Below are positions 55,501-63,931 of a DNA stretch of 64,000 nucleotides, one piece after another (position 1 is the first letter of the stretch; each line of letters begins with the position of its first letter). Where the stretch lies: assembly GCA_018242295.1 (NCBI GenBank), contig JAFECE010000003.1, positions 186,001 to 250,000 on the forward strand. Direction: 5' to 3'. A program made the position numbers and the translations under genes. The notes under the pieces were generated by a model. It saw nothing but the letters and a program-made list of their open reading frames with translations, was not told the origin of the DNA and searched no databases. This DNA is from Pseudomonadota bacterium. Its GTDB lineage: Bacteria; Pseudomonadota; Alphaproteobacteria; Rhizobiales; Hyphomicrobiaceae.

Positions 55501-56301
55501 CTATGCGGGAATTCCAGTCACGTCTTCATATCGCCGAGATGCCTCAACGAGTTCGGAAAGGGCTGCCATGGTAGCTGCCGACTGGAACTCATGTTCACCC
55601 ACAGAGATTCCGTACGTCTCTTCAACCGCAAGCAAAAGGCGAAGTGCACCGAGCGAGTCCCATTCGGGGATCTGGTCGGGACCATCGGTCATTGCAGGCA
55701 AAGCCGAAAGGCCAAGCACGCTTTGGACGAGTTGCGATAATCCGACATCGCCACCCGCCGCCGCTTCGCGCACGGCGCGCGCGGGAACTCCGCGTGCCGT
55801 TTCTCCGGCGGCAATGTGACCGGAGACCATACTGCCACTGAGAATTGTGGCACCATCACCGATGGTGGTGCCCCTCAGAATCGCTACGCGTGCGCCGATC
55901 GTCACGCTACGTCCTATCGAGATAGGTCCTGTGTCGCCCGGCGCGTCGCGATCCCCCGGGCGATGAAAGTCGCTATCCATGATCTGGACGAAGGGGCCAA
56001 TCCGCGTGTCATCACCGATTTCAACTTTATCCAGCGCCGCGATGGCTGCTCCGTAGGAAATGTGGACGCGATCTCCCACGCGCACAGTCCCGCCGTTGAT
56101 GGCAGCGATATGGGATTGGACAGGATCGGAAGAAAAAGAAAAATCCTCACCGATCGTGATCTTGCCGTTGTTGATGATCGTCGGCTTGCCCTTCAGCGAC
56201 GGTCTTGCACCAATGCGATCGACGGCCCGCATCCAATGCTTGATACGCAGGCGCTGCAGCGCATCTCCGGCGGTAGAGCGGATGTCTTTCACTTCTGCCA
56301 C
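55501..56301 (-). CDS. Hexapeptide acyltransferase fused to acyl carrier protein
   Basis: A 266-aa two-domain protein. Residues about 30-180 form a left-handed beta-helix acyltransferase (ITIGEDFSFSS, VEIGDDTRIGPFVQIMDSDFH with the usual His, GARVAILRGTTIGDGA). Residues about 187-255 form an acyl carrier protein; EWDSLGALRLLLAVEE holds Ser216, the expected phosphopantetheine site. Its start overlaps the end of the FkbH-like fusion by 13 bp. The ACP should carry the acyl group activated by that enzyme, and the beta-helix should pass it to the polysaccharide. The reaction is inferred from both domain sets. Confidence 0.88.
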   Translation of the reverse strand: MAEVKDIRSTAGDALQRLRIKHWMRAVDRIGARPSLKGKPTIINNGKITIGEDFSFSSDPVQSHIAAINGGTVRVGDRVHISYGAAIAALDKVEIGDDTRIGPFVQIMDSDFHRPGDRDAPGDTGPISIGRSVTIGARVAILRGTTIGDGATILSGSMVSGHIAAGETARGVPARAVREAAAGGDVGLSQLVQSVLGLSALPAMTDGPDQIPEWDSLGALRLLLAVEETYGISVGEHEFQSAATMAALSELVEASRRYEDVTGIPA

Positions 56302-58667
56302 TCGAGATTGACCACATCAGGCAACGCATAGGCCCGGGAATTGTCCCAGACGAATTCGTGGTCGCCTTCGTTCGTGAAGCCGGAATTCTGCCAGAACGTC
56401 AAACATGGCTTATTCTTCGCGGTGGGAATGTATTCGGCGACAACGCGCTTCGCCCCTCGCTCGATCGCGGCGGCCACTGCGACATGGACGATCGTATCCT
56501 CCACACGCCGGCCCATCACGCGGCAGCTGAGGACGAAATCAACGACGTGCGCTGTACCGCCGTCAAACTTCATACCGAGCAGACCAGTCAGACCTGCATC
56601 GCCCATACGGTCCGAGACGTTCACAACCCAAAACGCGTTATCTGGCTCCGCCGCCCAATCGATCAATTCACGCTCCGTCAACCGCCGTGTCGTCAAGTTG
56701 AGCTGGTTCGTCTTATTCAAGAGCTGGGCGGCCCTGGTCGATGTCGTTGAACTCAGCGGTGCGATTGTGACTTTGATCTCGAGCGTTTTAAGCCACTCTT
56801 CGATCGAGCCGACTTGCTGGCGCAATGCTTCGCGTTGTGTCTCCTCGTCGTACATCCGTGTACGCTCGGCATCCTCGCGGGTCAGAGCCGCCGCATCGAA
56901 GCAACTCAGATTGCGCAGATAACTGGCATAGAGAAATTCTTCCTTCGGCCATTCCGGGACGTAAACTTCGGGGAGTGCCTCTCGCACCCGCGCGCGCTCG
57001 ACCGGATTATCATCGATGAAGACGACCGACTGGAGACCGAGGTTCAACGACTGCGTCAGCTCAGCGACGTTTCGCGCTTTGTCGGTCCAATTGATTTTCC
57101 AACCGACGAAGTCCTCCTCTTTCAGAACCATGGAGGGATTGTTGCGAATAGCCTCGAGCGCGACCGACTCTTCGTTCTTGCTGACGATGCCCAGAACGAC
57201 GCCGCGCTTTTTCAAATCCTTGACGGCTTTTTGAAAGTCGACGAATGCCTCACCACTGGCGTCCATGCCACCGAGTTTCAGGCCTACCCAGCCCACGTCT
57301 CCGACAATGCCGCCCCACATCGTATCGTCGAGATCGAGGATGAGCAGCTTTCGGGGACCGTTCGAAAGAGACGCGAGTGCGGCGCGCATATCGCGAGCTG
57401 CTTCTGCGAGCACGGGTCGGGCGAAAGCAATCTTTCCGAGATACCAAGCCTTGGGATTGAAAGCTGCGGGACCAACTGCGGCCAGCCACCGCGATGCGTC
57501 CAAGACATAGACGTTCGAGATGCCGGACAACCGCTGCATCAGTTGAGCATTCATGCGCACGAGCGCGGACGACACACCGCCTTTTCGCGTATCGAGCATG
57601 CCAAGTCCGCGCTGCCAGCTCGGCATCGTCCAGCTCGGAACGAATACACTGCGATAGAGGGGCGCGGCCTTTTCAACCTTCGCGCAAAACGCGTCCACCT
57701 CGGCCTGCAGTGCGTCATCATCAATGGGCTCGAATGCCAGAAGCTTGGCGAATGAAGGAACGGCTTTCTGTGGCTGTGTCCAGACAACGGCAAAGTCGGC
57801 GGCATCGGGAGGCGGCGGCGAGAGCAATGACTGCGTCACCTGATCGAACGGCGCGACGCGCGCGCCGACGCCGGAATGCACGTCTGAGACGCCAAGCTCA
57901 TTGCTCAGCTCATCAATCGTGAAATCGGAGATCAAATAGCCGTTGATTTTTGGCTTGCTGACCGGATGCGCAAGATCTGGAGCGATGCTGCCTAGCGCCG
58001 GCGCGGTCTTCGCAACGCTTGCGCCAACGGTTTGAACGGAAGTTTTCGCATCCGTTTCGGTTTCGCCAATTCTCGAAATGGGCCGCGCCGGAATTCCTCC
58101 GGCGATGACGCCTGGGGGGATGTCACTTTCGACGATGCTCCCGGCCATGATTATGGCGCCCTTGCCGATCTTCACTCCAGGGCGCACGGTCACTCTGACA
58201 GCCAACCACGCGTCGTCGCCTATTTCAACGGGTTGTGTCTGCTCCCTTGCATTATCGACGGGCATATCCGGATATTGGCTGTCCGCAATAATGCAGTACT
58301 GCCCAATCATCACACGATTGCCGATAGTGACTTTGTGGTGCGCAGATATCAAAACGCCGAAATTGATCCAGACGTCGTCGCCAATTGAGATTTGAGCTTC
58401 TTTCCCGGCGATCAGCTCCGTCGGAACCCAGCGCGACAAGATGAATACGCGGCGACCAATTTGGATCGAGCCACGATTTTCAACGCGTATCCGGCCTTGG
58501 ATACGGCCCCCGGCGCCCGTGACCTCGCAATTCCACAAATACCAAATCGCCCGGACTCGCTCGAAGACGCGGATAAAGCCTTTGCCGAGCAAGCCGCCAA
58601 TTCTCGAGCTAACGACATGCGCACGTGCGCGGCTGACGAAGGTGGCAGCAATATCTTCGTTGGTCAC
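56289..58667 (-). CDS. Hexapeptide acyltransferase fused to FkbH-like HAD-IIIC/GNAT protein
   Basis: A 792-aa fusion. The N-terminal part (about 45-200) is a beta-helix acyltransferase (IQIGRRVFILSRW, VTIGNRVMIGQYCIIADSQY, GVKIGKGAIIMAGSIV). After a linker and an FkbH-type N-terminal part (about 300-435) comes the HAD-IIIC domain with LDLDDTMWGG near 445, VLGIVSKN and VVFIDDNPVER. NKTNQLNLTTRR near 650 and a GNAT-like end (GDAGLTGLLGMKF) complete the FkbH layout. FkbH proteins load a glyceryl group from 1,3-bisphosphoglycerate onto an ACP. The start is GTG after GAGG. The ACP-acyltransferase gene follows and overlaps it. Confidence 0.9.
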   Translation of the reverse strand: MTNEDIAATFVSRARAHVVSSRIGGLLGKGFIRVFERVRAIWYLWNCEVTGAGGRIQGRIRVENRGSIQIGRRVFILSRWVPTELIAGKEAQISIGDDVWINFGVLISAHHKVTIGNRVMIGQYCIIADSQYPDMPVDNAREQTQPVEIGDDAWLAVRVTVRPGVKIGKGAIIMAGSIVESDIPPGVIAGGIPARPISRIGETETDAKTSVQTVGASVAKTAPALGSIAPDLAHPVSKPKINGYLISDFTIDELSNELGVSDVHSGVGARVAPFDQVTQSLLSPPPPDAADFAVVWTQPQKAVPSFAKLLAFEPIDDDALQAEVDAFCAKVEKAAPLYRSVFVPSWTMPSWQRGLGMLDTRKGGVSSALVRMNAQLMQRLSGISNVYVLDASRWLAAVGPAAFNPKAWYLGKIAFARPVLAEAARDMRAALASLSNGPRKLLILDLDDTMWGGIVGDVGWVGLKLGGMDASGEAFVDFQKAVKDLKKRGVVLGIVSKNEESVALEAIRNNPSMVLKEEDFVGWKINWTDKARNVAELTQSLNLGLQSVVFIDDNPVERARVREALPEVYVPEWPKEEFLYASYLRNLSCFDAAALTREDAERTRMYDEETQREALRQQVGSIEEWLKTLEIKVTIAPLSSTTSTRAAQLLNKTNQLNLTTRRLTERELIDWAAEPDNAFWVVNVSDRMGDAGLTGLLGMKFDGGTAHVVDFVLSCRVMGRRVEDTIVHVAVAAAIERGAKRVVAEYIPTAKNKPCLTFWQNSGFTNEGDHEFVWDNSRAYALPDVVNLEWQK

Positions 58668-59095
58668 CTGAGAGCCTCGCTGTCGCTGCTAGGCGTTGCT
58701 TCGAAAATATTTCGCATTCCGTTCACGGCTCTGAGCGCATTTCCGCCGAGCATTTGACGACCCCGATATTCGGGCTCGAGGCATCAAGCGCGTCCTAATG
58801 ATTAATTCAGACCGGTATAAGCCTAAACTTATTGTGTGAAAGTTGACGGCTGGCGGCAGCGACGCATTGACCGGCCTCGACCCTTGAAATGAACCGCGGA
58901 TTTTTGGTGTATATAGGCCGATGACAATTCGCATCGGCCTGCTGCGACGTGTTTGAATTGCCGCTTTTCAAGGCACGCACGCTGGAGCTTGCCAAATATG
59001 AATGCCAGCGGCCGGACTGCGAAGCCCGACTTCATCACAAATACGGCGTACACGTAGATGACGCAGATATTCCAGCCTCAAGATGTAGGCGGATT
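58668..59095. other. Intergenic region at the end of the EPS locus
   Basis: A gap of 428 bp that should hold the promoter of the FkbH-like operon. An AT-richer part (58795-58850) could carry it. No gene, RNA or repeat that I can support. Confidence 0.35.
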
Positions 59096-60214
59096 TCAAT
59101 CCAGCAGGCGAGCAACGCAGTCCGCAATCGCCAGTGACGCGGTCAAACCCGGGCTCTCGATCCCGTAGAGCCCGACGAAACCCGGCACTCCGTGCTCGTT
59201 TTCACCGTGGATCGCGAAGTCCGCGGGCGGCGTTCCCGCGGCGTAGATCTTCGGCCGGATGCCGGTGTAGGCGGGGACGAGCGCGCCTTCGGGGAGGCCC
59301 GGCCAATAGCGTTTGATCTCTTTCGCGAACACCGCGTGGCGCGCATTGGGATCGATGAACGCATAATCGATGTCGTCCTGCCAGTGGATATCGGGTCCGA
59401 ATTTGGCCGCGCCGGACATGTCGAGCGTCAGGTGAATGCCGAGCGCGTCGGGCGACGGCATCGGATAGACGAGGTGCTTGAACGGCGCTCGCGCCGATAG
59501 CGCGAAGTAATGGCCTTTCGCGGGGTAAAGCTTCGGTGCGACATACTCGGACTTCGCGGGGCGCAGCATGCACCCGATGCGCGAGGCACCCAGCCCGGCC
59601 GCGTTGACGACGCGGGCGCAGGTCAGATCCGAGGTCTCCCCTGCCGACGAGATCGACAGCCGGAATTCGCCTTTCGAGACCGGAACTATACCGACGACCT
59701 CGGAATTGAAAGCGACTTGCCCGCCCGCGTCGAGAAGCCGGGTTTCGAAAGCTGCCATCAGGCTGTGGCTGTCTATTATTCCTGTCGACGGCGACAGGGT
59801 TGCAGCCACGCAGCGAATTTCGGGTTCGAGGCGGTTGGCCTCCGCCATCGTCAAGCGCGTCAGATCGCCGACGCCGTTGCGGATAGCCCTTCCTTCGATC
59901 CTCGCGAGCTCATCGACTTCGGCTTCGTTCGTCGCGACGAGAAGTTTGCCGCAGCGGTCGAACGGGACCTTGTGTTCCTCGGCAAATGCGTAGAGGCGCT
60001 TCTTGCCTTCGACGCAGAGTTTGGCGCGGAGCGATCCCTCCGGATAATAAATTCCGGCATGGATGACTTCGGAATTTCGTGAAGACGTTTCGGTGCCGAA
60101 CGCCGGGTGGCGCTCGACGACGAGGACGTCATGTCCAAGGCTCGCGCGTTCGGCTGCGACGGCGAGCCCGACGACGCCGGCTCCGATGACCACCGTTTCG
60201 ACCTCAACCGACAT
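59096..60214 (-). CDS. NAD(P)/FAD-dependent oxidoreductase, L-2-hydroxyglutarate dehydrogenase-like
   Basis: About 372 aa of the DAO/LhgO-type flavoprotein family. VVIGAGVVGLAVAAERA binds FAD, SSRNSEVIHAGIYYPEGSL is the conserved block after it, and PAKGHYFAL, IHLTLDM and FVGLYGIESPGLTASL follow. It should oxidise a 2-hydroxy acid to a 2-oxo acid. GGAAGAGG before the ATG at 60214 supports this start over the longer frame to 60295. It seems unrelated to the EPS genes. Confidence 0.9.
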   Translation of the reverse strand: MSVEVETVVIGAGVVGLAVAAERASLGHDVLVVERHPAFGTETSSRNSEVIHAGIYYPEGSLRAKLCVEGKKRLYAFAEEHKVPFDRCGKLLVATNEAEVDELARIEGRAIRNGVGDLTRLTMAEANRLEPEIRCVAATLSPSTGIIDSHSLMAAFETRLLDAGGQVAFNSEVVGIVPVSKGEFRLSISSAGETSDLTCARVVNAAGLGASRIGCMLRPAKSEYVAPKLYPAKGHYFALSARAPFKHLVYPMPSPDALGIHLTLDMSGAAKFGPDIHWQDDIDYAFIDPNARHAVFAKEIKRYWPGLPEGALVPAYTGIRPKIYAAGTPPADFAIHGENEHGVPGFVGLYGIESPGLTASLAIADCVARLLD

Positions 60215-60885
60215 TTCCGGAACGCCTCTTCCCGTTTGCCGGGTCTCATTAGCCCCTTCCGGCCGGATCGTGAATGGGTTCGCCAGGGAATACAAACGGC
60301 TTCCGCGGCGGCTTCACGCAGAAGGCGCAATCGCGAGGTGGTCGCGGAACGCTCGTGGGATCCAGCGGTTGCGGGACAAAGTTCGCATTCGAAGAGCGGC
60401 TCACACCGCCCAGGCGCGCCGCTCCGGCGAAGCTCGGCCGCAACGTCAGCATGTCAAAGCGAGGTGAGCGTAATGAATGAAAAAATGAAATGGCATCCAT
60501 TTGACTCCGACCTCCCCGCCGCCACCAAACGTGGTAAGCGGCATCCAAGCGCGAAACCCGTCAGCCATCGAACGACCAGCGATCGGCTTCTCCCCCGCGA
60601 ACAACGCCCGGACGCTCGCGATCCTACCCGGCGGAGGGAGAGAGCGGCGAAGAAGCGGTAAGGGATTTTGCGCAATTTGCTCAGCCGCACGGCCCGGTGG
60701 CCCCCAAATCCATAGAACCCCCAAATTGGCGGACTTAAAGTCCTGGCGATGTAATCGGCCGCCGCAAGTGCATTTTACGTCCGGCGCATCGCGCTTTTCC
60801 TAACACTTCTTGCGTCTCTTGAAGTAACAGGTCATCACTCGTCGGAAAGAGGACGGACAAGAAAAGCGCACGCTAGGGAGTGCGA
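60215..60885. other. Gap with one doubtful small ORF
   Basis: 671 bp without a clear gene. One short frame at 60473-60661 (+, 62 codons) has a good AGGTGAG before its ATG and encodes a basic, Pro/Arg-rich peptide beginning MNEKMKWHPFDSDLP; I do not recognise it, and longer frames overlap it on the other strand. It could be a remnant. Confidence 0.3.
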
Positions 60886-61548
60886 ATGCCATTAATCGTG
60901 TCGTTCGTCAGTCAGAAGGGGGGCGTCGGCAAAAGCACGCTCGCACGGGCCCTCGCCGCAGTCGGGGCCACGGGCCGGCTGAGGGTCAAGCTCGCGGATC
61001 TCGATATCCAGCAGCAAACTGCCGTCAGATGGGGCAAGGCGCGCCGGCAGCGCGCGGCGGCTTCTCCCGTCGAGGTCGGAGCCTTCCGCACATTCGAAGA
61101 CGCGCTCGAGGATTGTGAATCTTTTGATCTCGTCATCGTCGATACACCCGGGCACACGAGCCCAGCGACAGGTACAGTCGCACGCGCCTCGCATGTCGTC
61201 GTCGTGCCGACGAGCGCCACCATTGACGATCTCTATCCGACCGTTCTCCTGCTCCATGCGCTCGAGGAAATCGGAATTCCGCGCAGCCGGCTCGCCGTCG
61301 CGCTCTGCCGCGTCTTGGAAGCAGAGGAGGAGAATGTCGCGAGGGACTACGTCCATGCTGCCGGATACGAGTTGTTGCCGGGGTTCATCCCCGAGCGTTC
61401 AACGTATCGCAATGCGCAGAACCGCGGCCAGGCGCTCACCGAGACCATCGACGGATCTGCGAACGAATCCGCGAATCTTCTCATCGAGAGTTTGCTGAGG
61501 AAGATCGCGGCACAATCGGCCGGGATGCGAAACGGGACAAGCGACTGA
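60886..61548 (+). CDS. ParA/MinD-like ATPase
   Basis: About 220 aa. The deviant Walker A motif KGGVGKST (residues 11-18) is followed by VKLADLDIQQQ (Walker A'-type) and VIVDTPGH (Walker B). The protein is shorter than plasmid ParA and has no N-terminal HTH, like solo ParA-type proteins on chromosomes and elements. No parB-like partner is next to it. GGGAG lies seven bases before the ATG at 60886. Its role could be positioning or partition of an unknown cargo. Confidence 0.9.
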   Translation: MPLIVSFVSQKGGVGKSTLARALAAVGATGRLRVKLADLDIQQQTAVRWGKARRQRAAASPVEVGAFRTFEDALEDCESFDLVIVDTPGHTSPATGTVARASHVVVVPTSATIDDLYPTVLLLHALEEIGIPRSRLAVALCRVLEAEEENVARDYVHAAGYELLPGFIPERSTYRNAQNRGQALTETIDGSANESANLLIESLLRKIAAQSAGMRNGTSD

Positions 61549-61634
61549 CGCCGCACGCGACGCTCCACGTTAGTTAGCAGAAGGCGACGACCGTTCCACC
61601 GGCGACCGCCGCCCGCGACGTCGTCACTGAATGC

Positions 61635-61925
61635 TCAGCTCGCCAATCTCGACTTCAGAAAACCGAGAACGAGCGCGGTCAAACCACCGCTGACGCCGCC
61701 GGTGACGAAATTGGATACAATCGTTCCGATGTCGAGCCCGGAGGCCGCAGCAGCGCCGCCGAGGCCAAGGAGAGAACTCAAAATCTGACCGCCGACGCCG
61801 CCGCCAAGCGCGCCGACGATCGAATTGCCGAGCGTCCCCAAGCTCGCCTTCTCGGAAAGCGCGCCTGCGGCGTTACCGCCGAGCGCACCGCTGATAAGTT
61901 GGATGATCAATGCCGTGAGGTTCAT
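61635..61925 (-). CDS. Small glycine-zipper membrane protein
   Basis: A 96-aa hydrophobic protein with repeated small-residue spacing (ISGALGGNAAGAL, GNSIVGALGGGVGGQIL, GLGGAAAASGLD, TGGVSGGLTALVLGF). It may span or associate with the membrane through glycine zippers. GAGGAG before the ATG at 61925 sets the start, not the longer frame to 62036. It converges with the ParA gene. I do not know its function. Confidence 0.8.
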   Translation of the reverse strand: MNLTALIIQLISGALGGNAAGALSEKASLGTLGNSIVGALGGGVGGQILSSLLGLGGAAAASGLDIGTIVSNFVTGGVSGGLTALVLGFLKSRLAS

Positions 61926-62302
61926 ATGAATTCTCCTCAAATACGCACAACGCAAAGCCGGAGGCCGCGCTGAGCCTCGGCGCTCCACCGGGTCATGAAA
62001 ATACAACACCAGAGAACCCGCTCCGCGTTGCAGCAATTTCTTGGACAGGCTTAAAAATTTCGAGCTGCTGCGGGGCGGAACACGGTCGTGCCATATGTCC
62101 GCTTGCGGAGTATTTTACGGCACGTAAGTCAATACGGCGGGCGGTGCCGCCGGTGGCGGCACTCTAAGAGGTCTATGAAGTTAAGGCAGCACCTAAGCGG
62201 CTAGTCAGCGCGGCGCCCAAAGGGCCGGACCGATTATTGCGTTCCGAGCCATTGCAACATGATCTTTTTCAGCTGGGCATTGCGGGCGATACCGCTACGG
62301 TG
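61926..62302. other. Gap with GC-rich hairpin and a possible gene remnant
   Basis: The first part holds the promoter of the glycine-zipper gene. A perfect hairpin lies at 62144-62162 (GTGCCGCC, GGT, GGCGGCAC) with no T-run. On the minus strand 62234-62302 is open and reads like a protein C-terminus (IARNAQLKKIMLQWLGTQ, stop), cut off at the first palindrome of the next feature. Confidence 0.35.
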
Positions 62303-62368
62303 TTAGATACAAAAAATTCCTATTGTATCTAATATCTGTTAGATACAAAAAATCTAGAATGTATCTAA
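62303..62368 (+). promoter_or_regulatory. Two tandem 30-bp palindromic operators
   Basis: Unit 1 (62303-62332) and unit 2 (62339-62368) both read TTAGATACA, 12 nt, TGTATCTAA, with a 6-nt gap, so their starts are 36 bp apart. In unit 1 the arms are 10 bp and perfect. They lie directly upstream of the nucleotidyltransferase-fold gene and the second touches its likely start, the placing expected for an autoregulated repressor site. The spacers differ, so only the arms are kept. Confidence 0.75.
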
Positions 62369-62370
62369 TC

Positions 62371-63369
62371 ATGCGAGCCATACCCCTAAACATACAAACA
62401 ATGTATGCGGATCTTTTGCAGAGCAAAAGCCTCGGCGATATTGACCACGGATCCGTTTCTATCAGGACGATAAAAGGCAAAGATTACCTATACGTCACGA
62501 CGAAAGACGGGGGTACAAGACGCCAAAGATCTCTTGGCCGCGCCAACGATCCGGCCGCAATGGCGAAGGCAGAGGCAATTCGGGAAGCAGCCAATAGAGC
62601 GCGCGGGTTGCGTACGACAGTTGCCGCGCTGAAGAAGGCTCACATACCGGGACCTTCGCTTCCTCTTGGCAGAGTTCTCGAAGCGATAGCCAATGCCGGT
62701 CTTTTCGAAAACGGCGTGATACTCGTGGGTACCGCCGCATATCAGACTTATCCTTGTTTGGTGGGAGCCCACTTACCTTCCAGCGCCTTGATGACCAATG
62801 ACGCCGATCTTCTTGTAACTTCGTTCGTGTCCAAAGACGATCCGAAAGACTTAGAAGAGATCCTTCAGCGGGCCAACCCAACGTTCAAAGCCGTCATGAG
62901 TCGCGATGACCGTATGCCAAAGGTTTTTCGATCGTCAGACAACTTCCAAGTGGACGTTCTGACCACGTTCGGACGCGGCCGAAAATCCCCAGTGATCATC
63001 GATGATCTTCAGTGCTCCGCAGAGGCCCTGAAATTTATGGAGTACCTCGCGGACGAGAGCATAGAAGCGGTAACGCTTTATGGGACGGGAGTATTAGTGA
63101 GCGTTCCACCACCCATGAGATACGCCGTACATAAATTGCTGATCGCACAGGAGCGCAAAACAAATGCGCCCAAGAGGAATAAAGATTTGAAGCAGGCGAA
63201 AGATTTGATTGATGTCTTTTTAGAAACTGACAGCGATGGCTTCGAGGATGTTTTACAAGAGGCAAGAGGCCGCGGGCCAAGTTGGAAAAAGAACATCGAT
63301 GCGTCGTTAGGTGAAATCAAGAAACAGGCACGCCAAGGAAGTCTCTCGCTGTCATCGCGTAAAAAGTGA
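62371..63369 (+). CDS. GSU2403-family nucleotidyltransferase-fold protein
   Basis: About 332 aa. The central part (VILVGTAAYQTYPCLVG, then TNDADLLV with Asp144/Asp146, then FQVDVLTTFG) has the G(S/T)-x-DxD-D pattern of a nucleotidyltransferase fold, like the NTP_transf_8 family. The N-terminal part is a beta-rich segment (VSIRTIKGKDYLYVTTKDGGT), the C-terminal part is lysine-rich and helical. GC content is visibly lower than in the neighbours, suggesting transfer. No Shine-Dalgarno is seen; ATGs at 62359, 62371 and 62401 are possible. It has no obvious partner gene. A defence or toxin-antitoxin role is only a possibility. Confidence 0.85.
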   Translation: MRAIPLNIQTMYADLLQSKSLGDIDHGSVSIRTIKGKDYLYVTTKDGGTRRQRSLGRANDPAAMAKAEAIREAANRARGLRTTVAALKKAHIPGPSLPLGRVLEAIANAGLFENGVILVGTAAYQTYPCLVGAHLPSSALMTNDADLLVTSFVSKDDPKDLEEILQRANPTFKAVMSRDDRMPKVFRSSDNFQVDVLTTFGRGRKSPVIIDDLQCSAEALKFMEYLADESIEAVTLYGTGVLVSVPPPMRYAVHKLLIAQERKTNAPKRNKDLKQAKDLIDVFLETDSDGFEDVLQEARGRGPSWKKNIDASLGEIKKQARQGSLSLSSRKK

Positions 63370-63494
63370 CAATCGTACCCAGCTCAAATTGACTGTTGAC
63401 GTGGCGTGCTCAAGCCAGCGGCCAGCATCATTGTGCGGGGCCGCTGCATTTTGCAGTTTTGAGGAGCTTGTCTCTCCGCGAACAAAAAGGGCAG

Positions 63495-63531
63495 AAAGTC
63501 TGAATGCGCACAAAAGCAAAAGTCTGAATGC
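63495..63531. repeat. Short 13-bp direct repeat
   Basis: AAAGTCTGAATGC occurs at 63495-63507 and again at 63519-63531, 24 bp apart, in the gap between the nucleotidyltransferase gene and tRNA-Gln. It may be a relic of a recombination event or chance. Confidence 0.5.
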
Positions 63532-63564
63532 CGCGGATTATGACATTATAAGTCATTGAAACAT

Positions 63565-63639
63565 TGGCTGGGATGCCAGGATTCGAACCTGGGAATGGCG
63601 GAATCAAAATCCGCTGCCTTACCACTTGGCTACATCCCA
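63565..63639 (-). tRNA. tRNA-Gln (anticodon TTG)
   Basis: On the minus strand a full cloverleaf: acceptor TGGGATG/CATCCCA, D arm AGCCAAGTGGTAAGGC, anticodon stem GCGGA/TCCGC with loop TTTTGAT (anticodon TTG), T arm CCAGG-TTCGAAT-CCTGG, discriminator G and an encoded CCA. Its 3' end faces the lower-GC gene, the side where an island would integrate. Confidence 0.95.
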
Positions 63640-63931
63640 CCAGCGCGTGAGGAGAATCGCCGCCCGAGGGACGGTCGGCGGCACCATAGTCAGTCGTTCG
63701 CGGCCGGGCAATGGCACGCGGCAATGCGCTCACCCCTTCTTCCCAATTGTCTGCCGGCGCGCAAGCCTGCTGGGGTCCGTCGATTTCAAGCCGCGGGTAT
63801 TGTTGCATAAAGAACCCCTAAATTCGCCGGATCGAAGCGCTTGCGGTACGTGAACGAGGTCGCTATAACCCCCCTCTCCTCGGTGCCTACCCGGCGCCGG
63901 GAAAAGCCTATATTCAGGCTGGACGGTCGGG
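63640..63931. other. Intergenic region between two tRNA genes
   Basis: 292 bp between the divergent tRNA-Gln and tRNA-Pro genes, which must carry their promoters. No coding frame or repeat that I can support. Confidence 0.35.

Noticed and set aside
60473-60661. 62-codon ORF with good AGGTGAG before its start
   Set aside because: Low-complexity basic peptide, overlapping longer frames on the other strand, not recognised; not called as a gene.
62371-63369. Nucleotidyltransferase gene as half of a toxin-antitoxin pair
   Set aside because: No short partner gene lies directly before or after it; kept only as a possibility.
63565-63639. tRNA-Gln as the attachment site of an island covering the lower-GC gene
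   Set aside because: I could not find a second copy of the tRNA 3' end in the window and there is no integrase gene, so no att site can be claimed.
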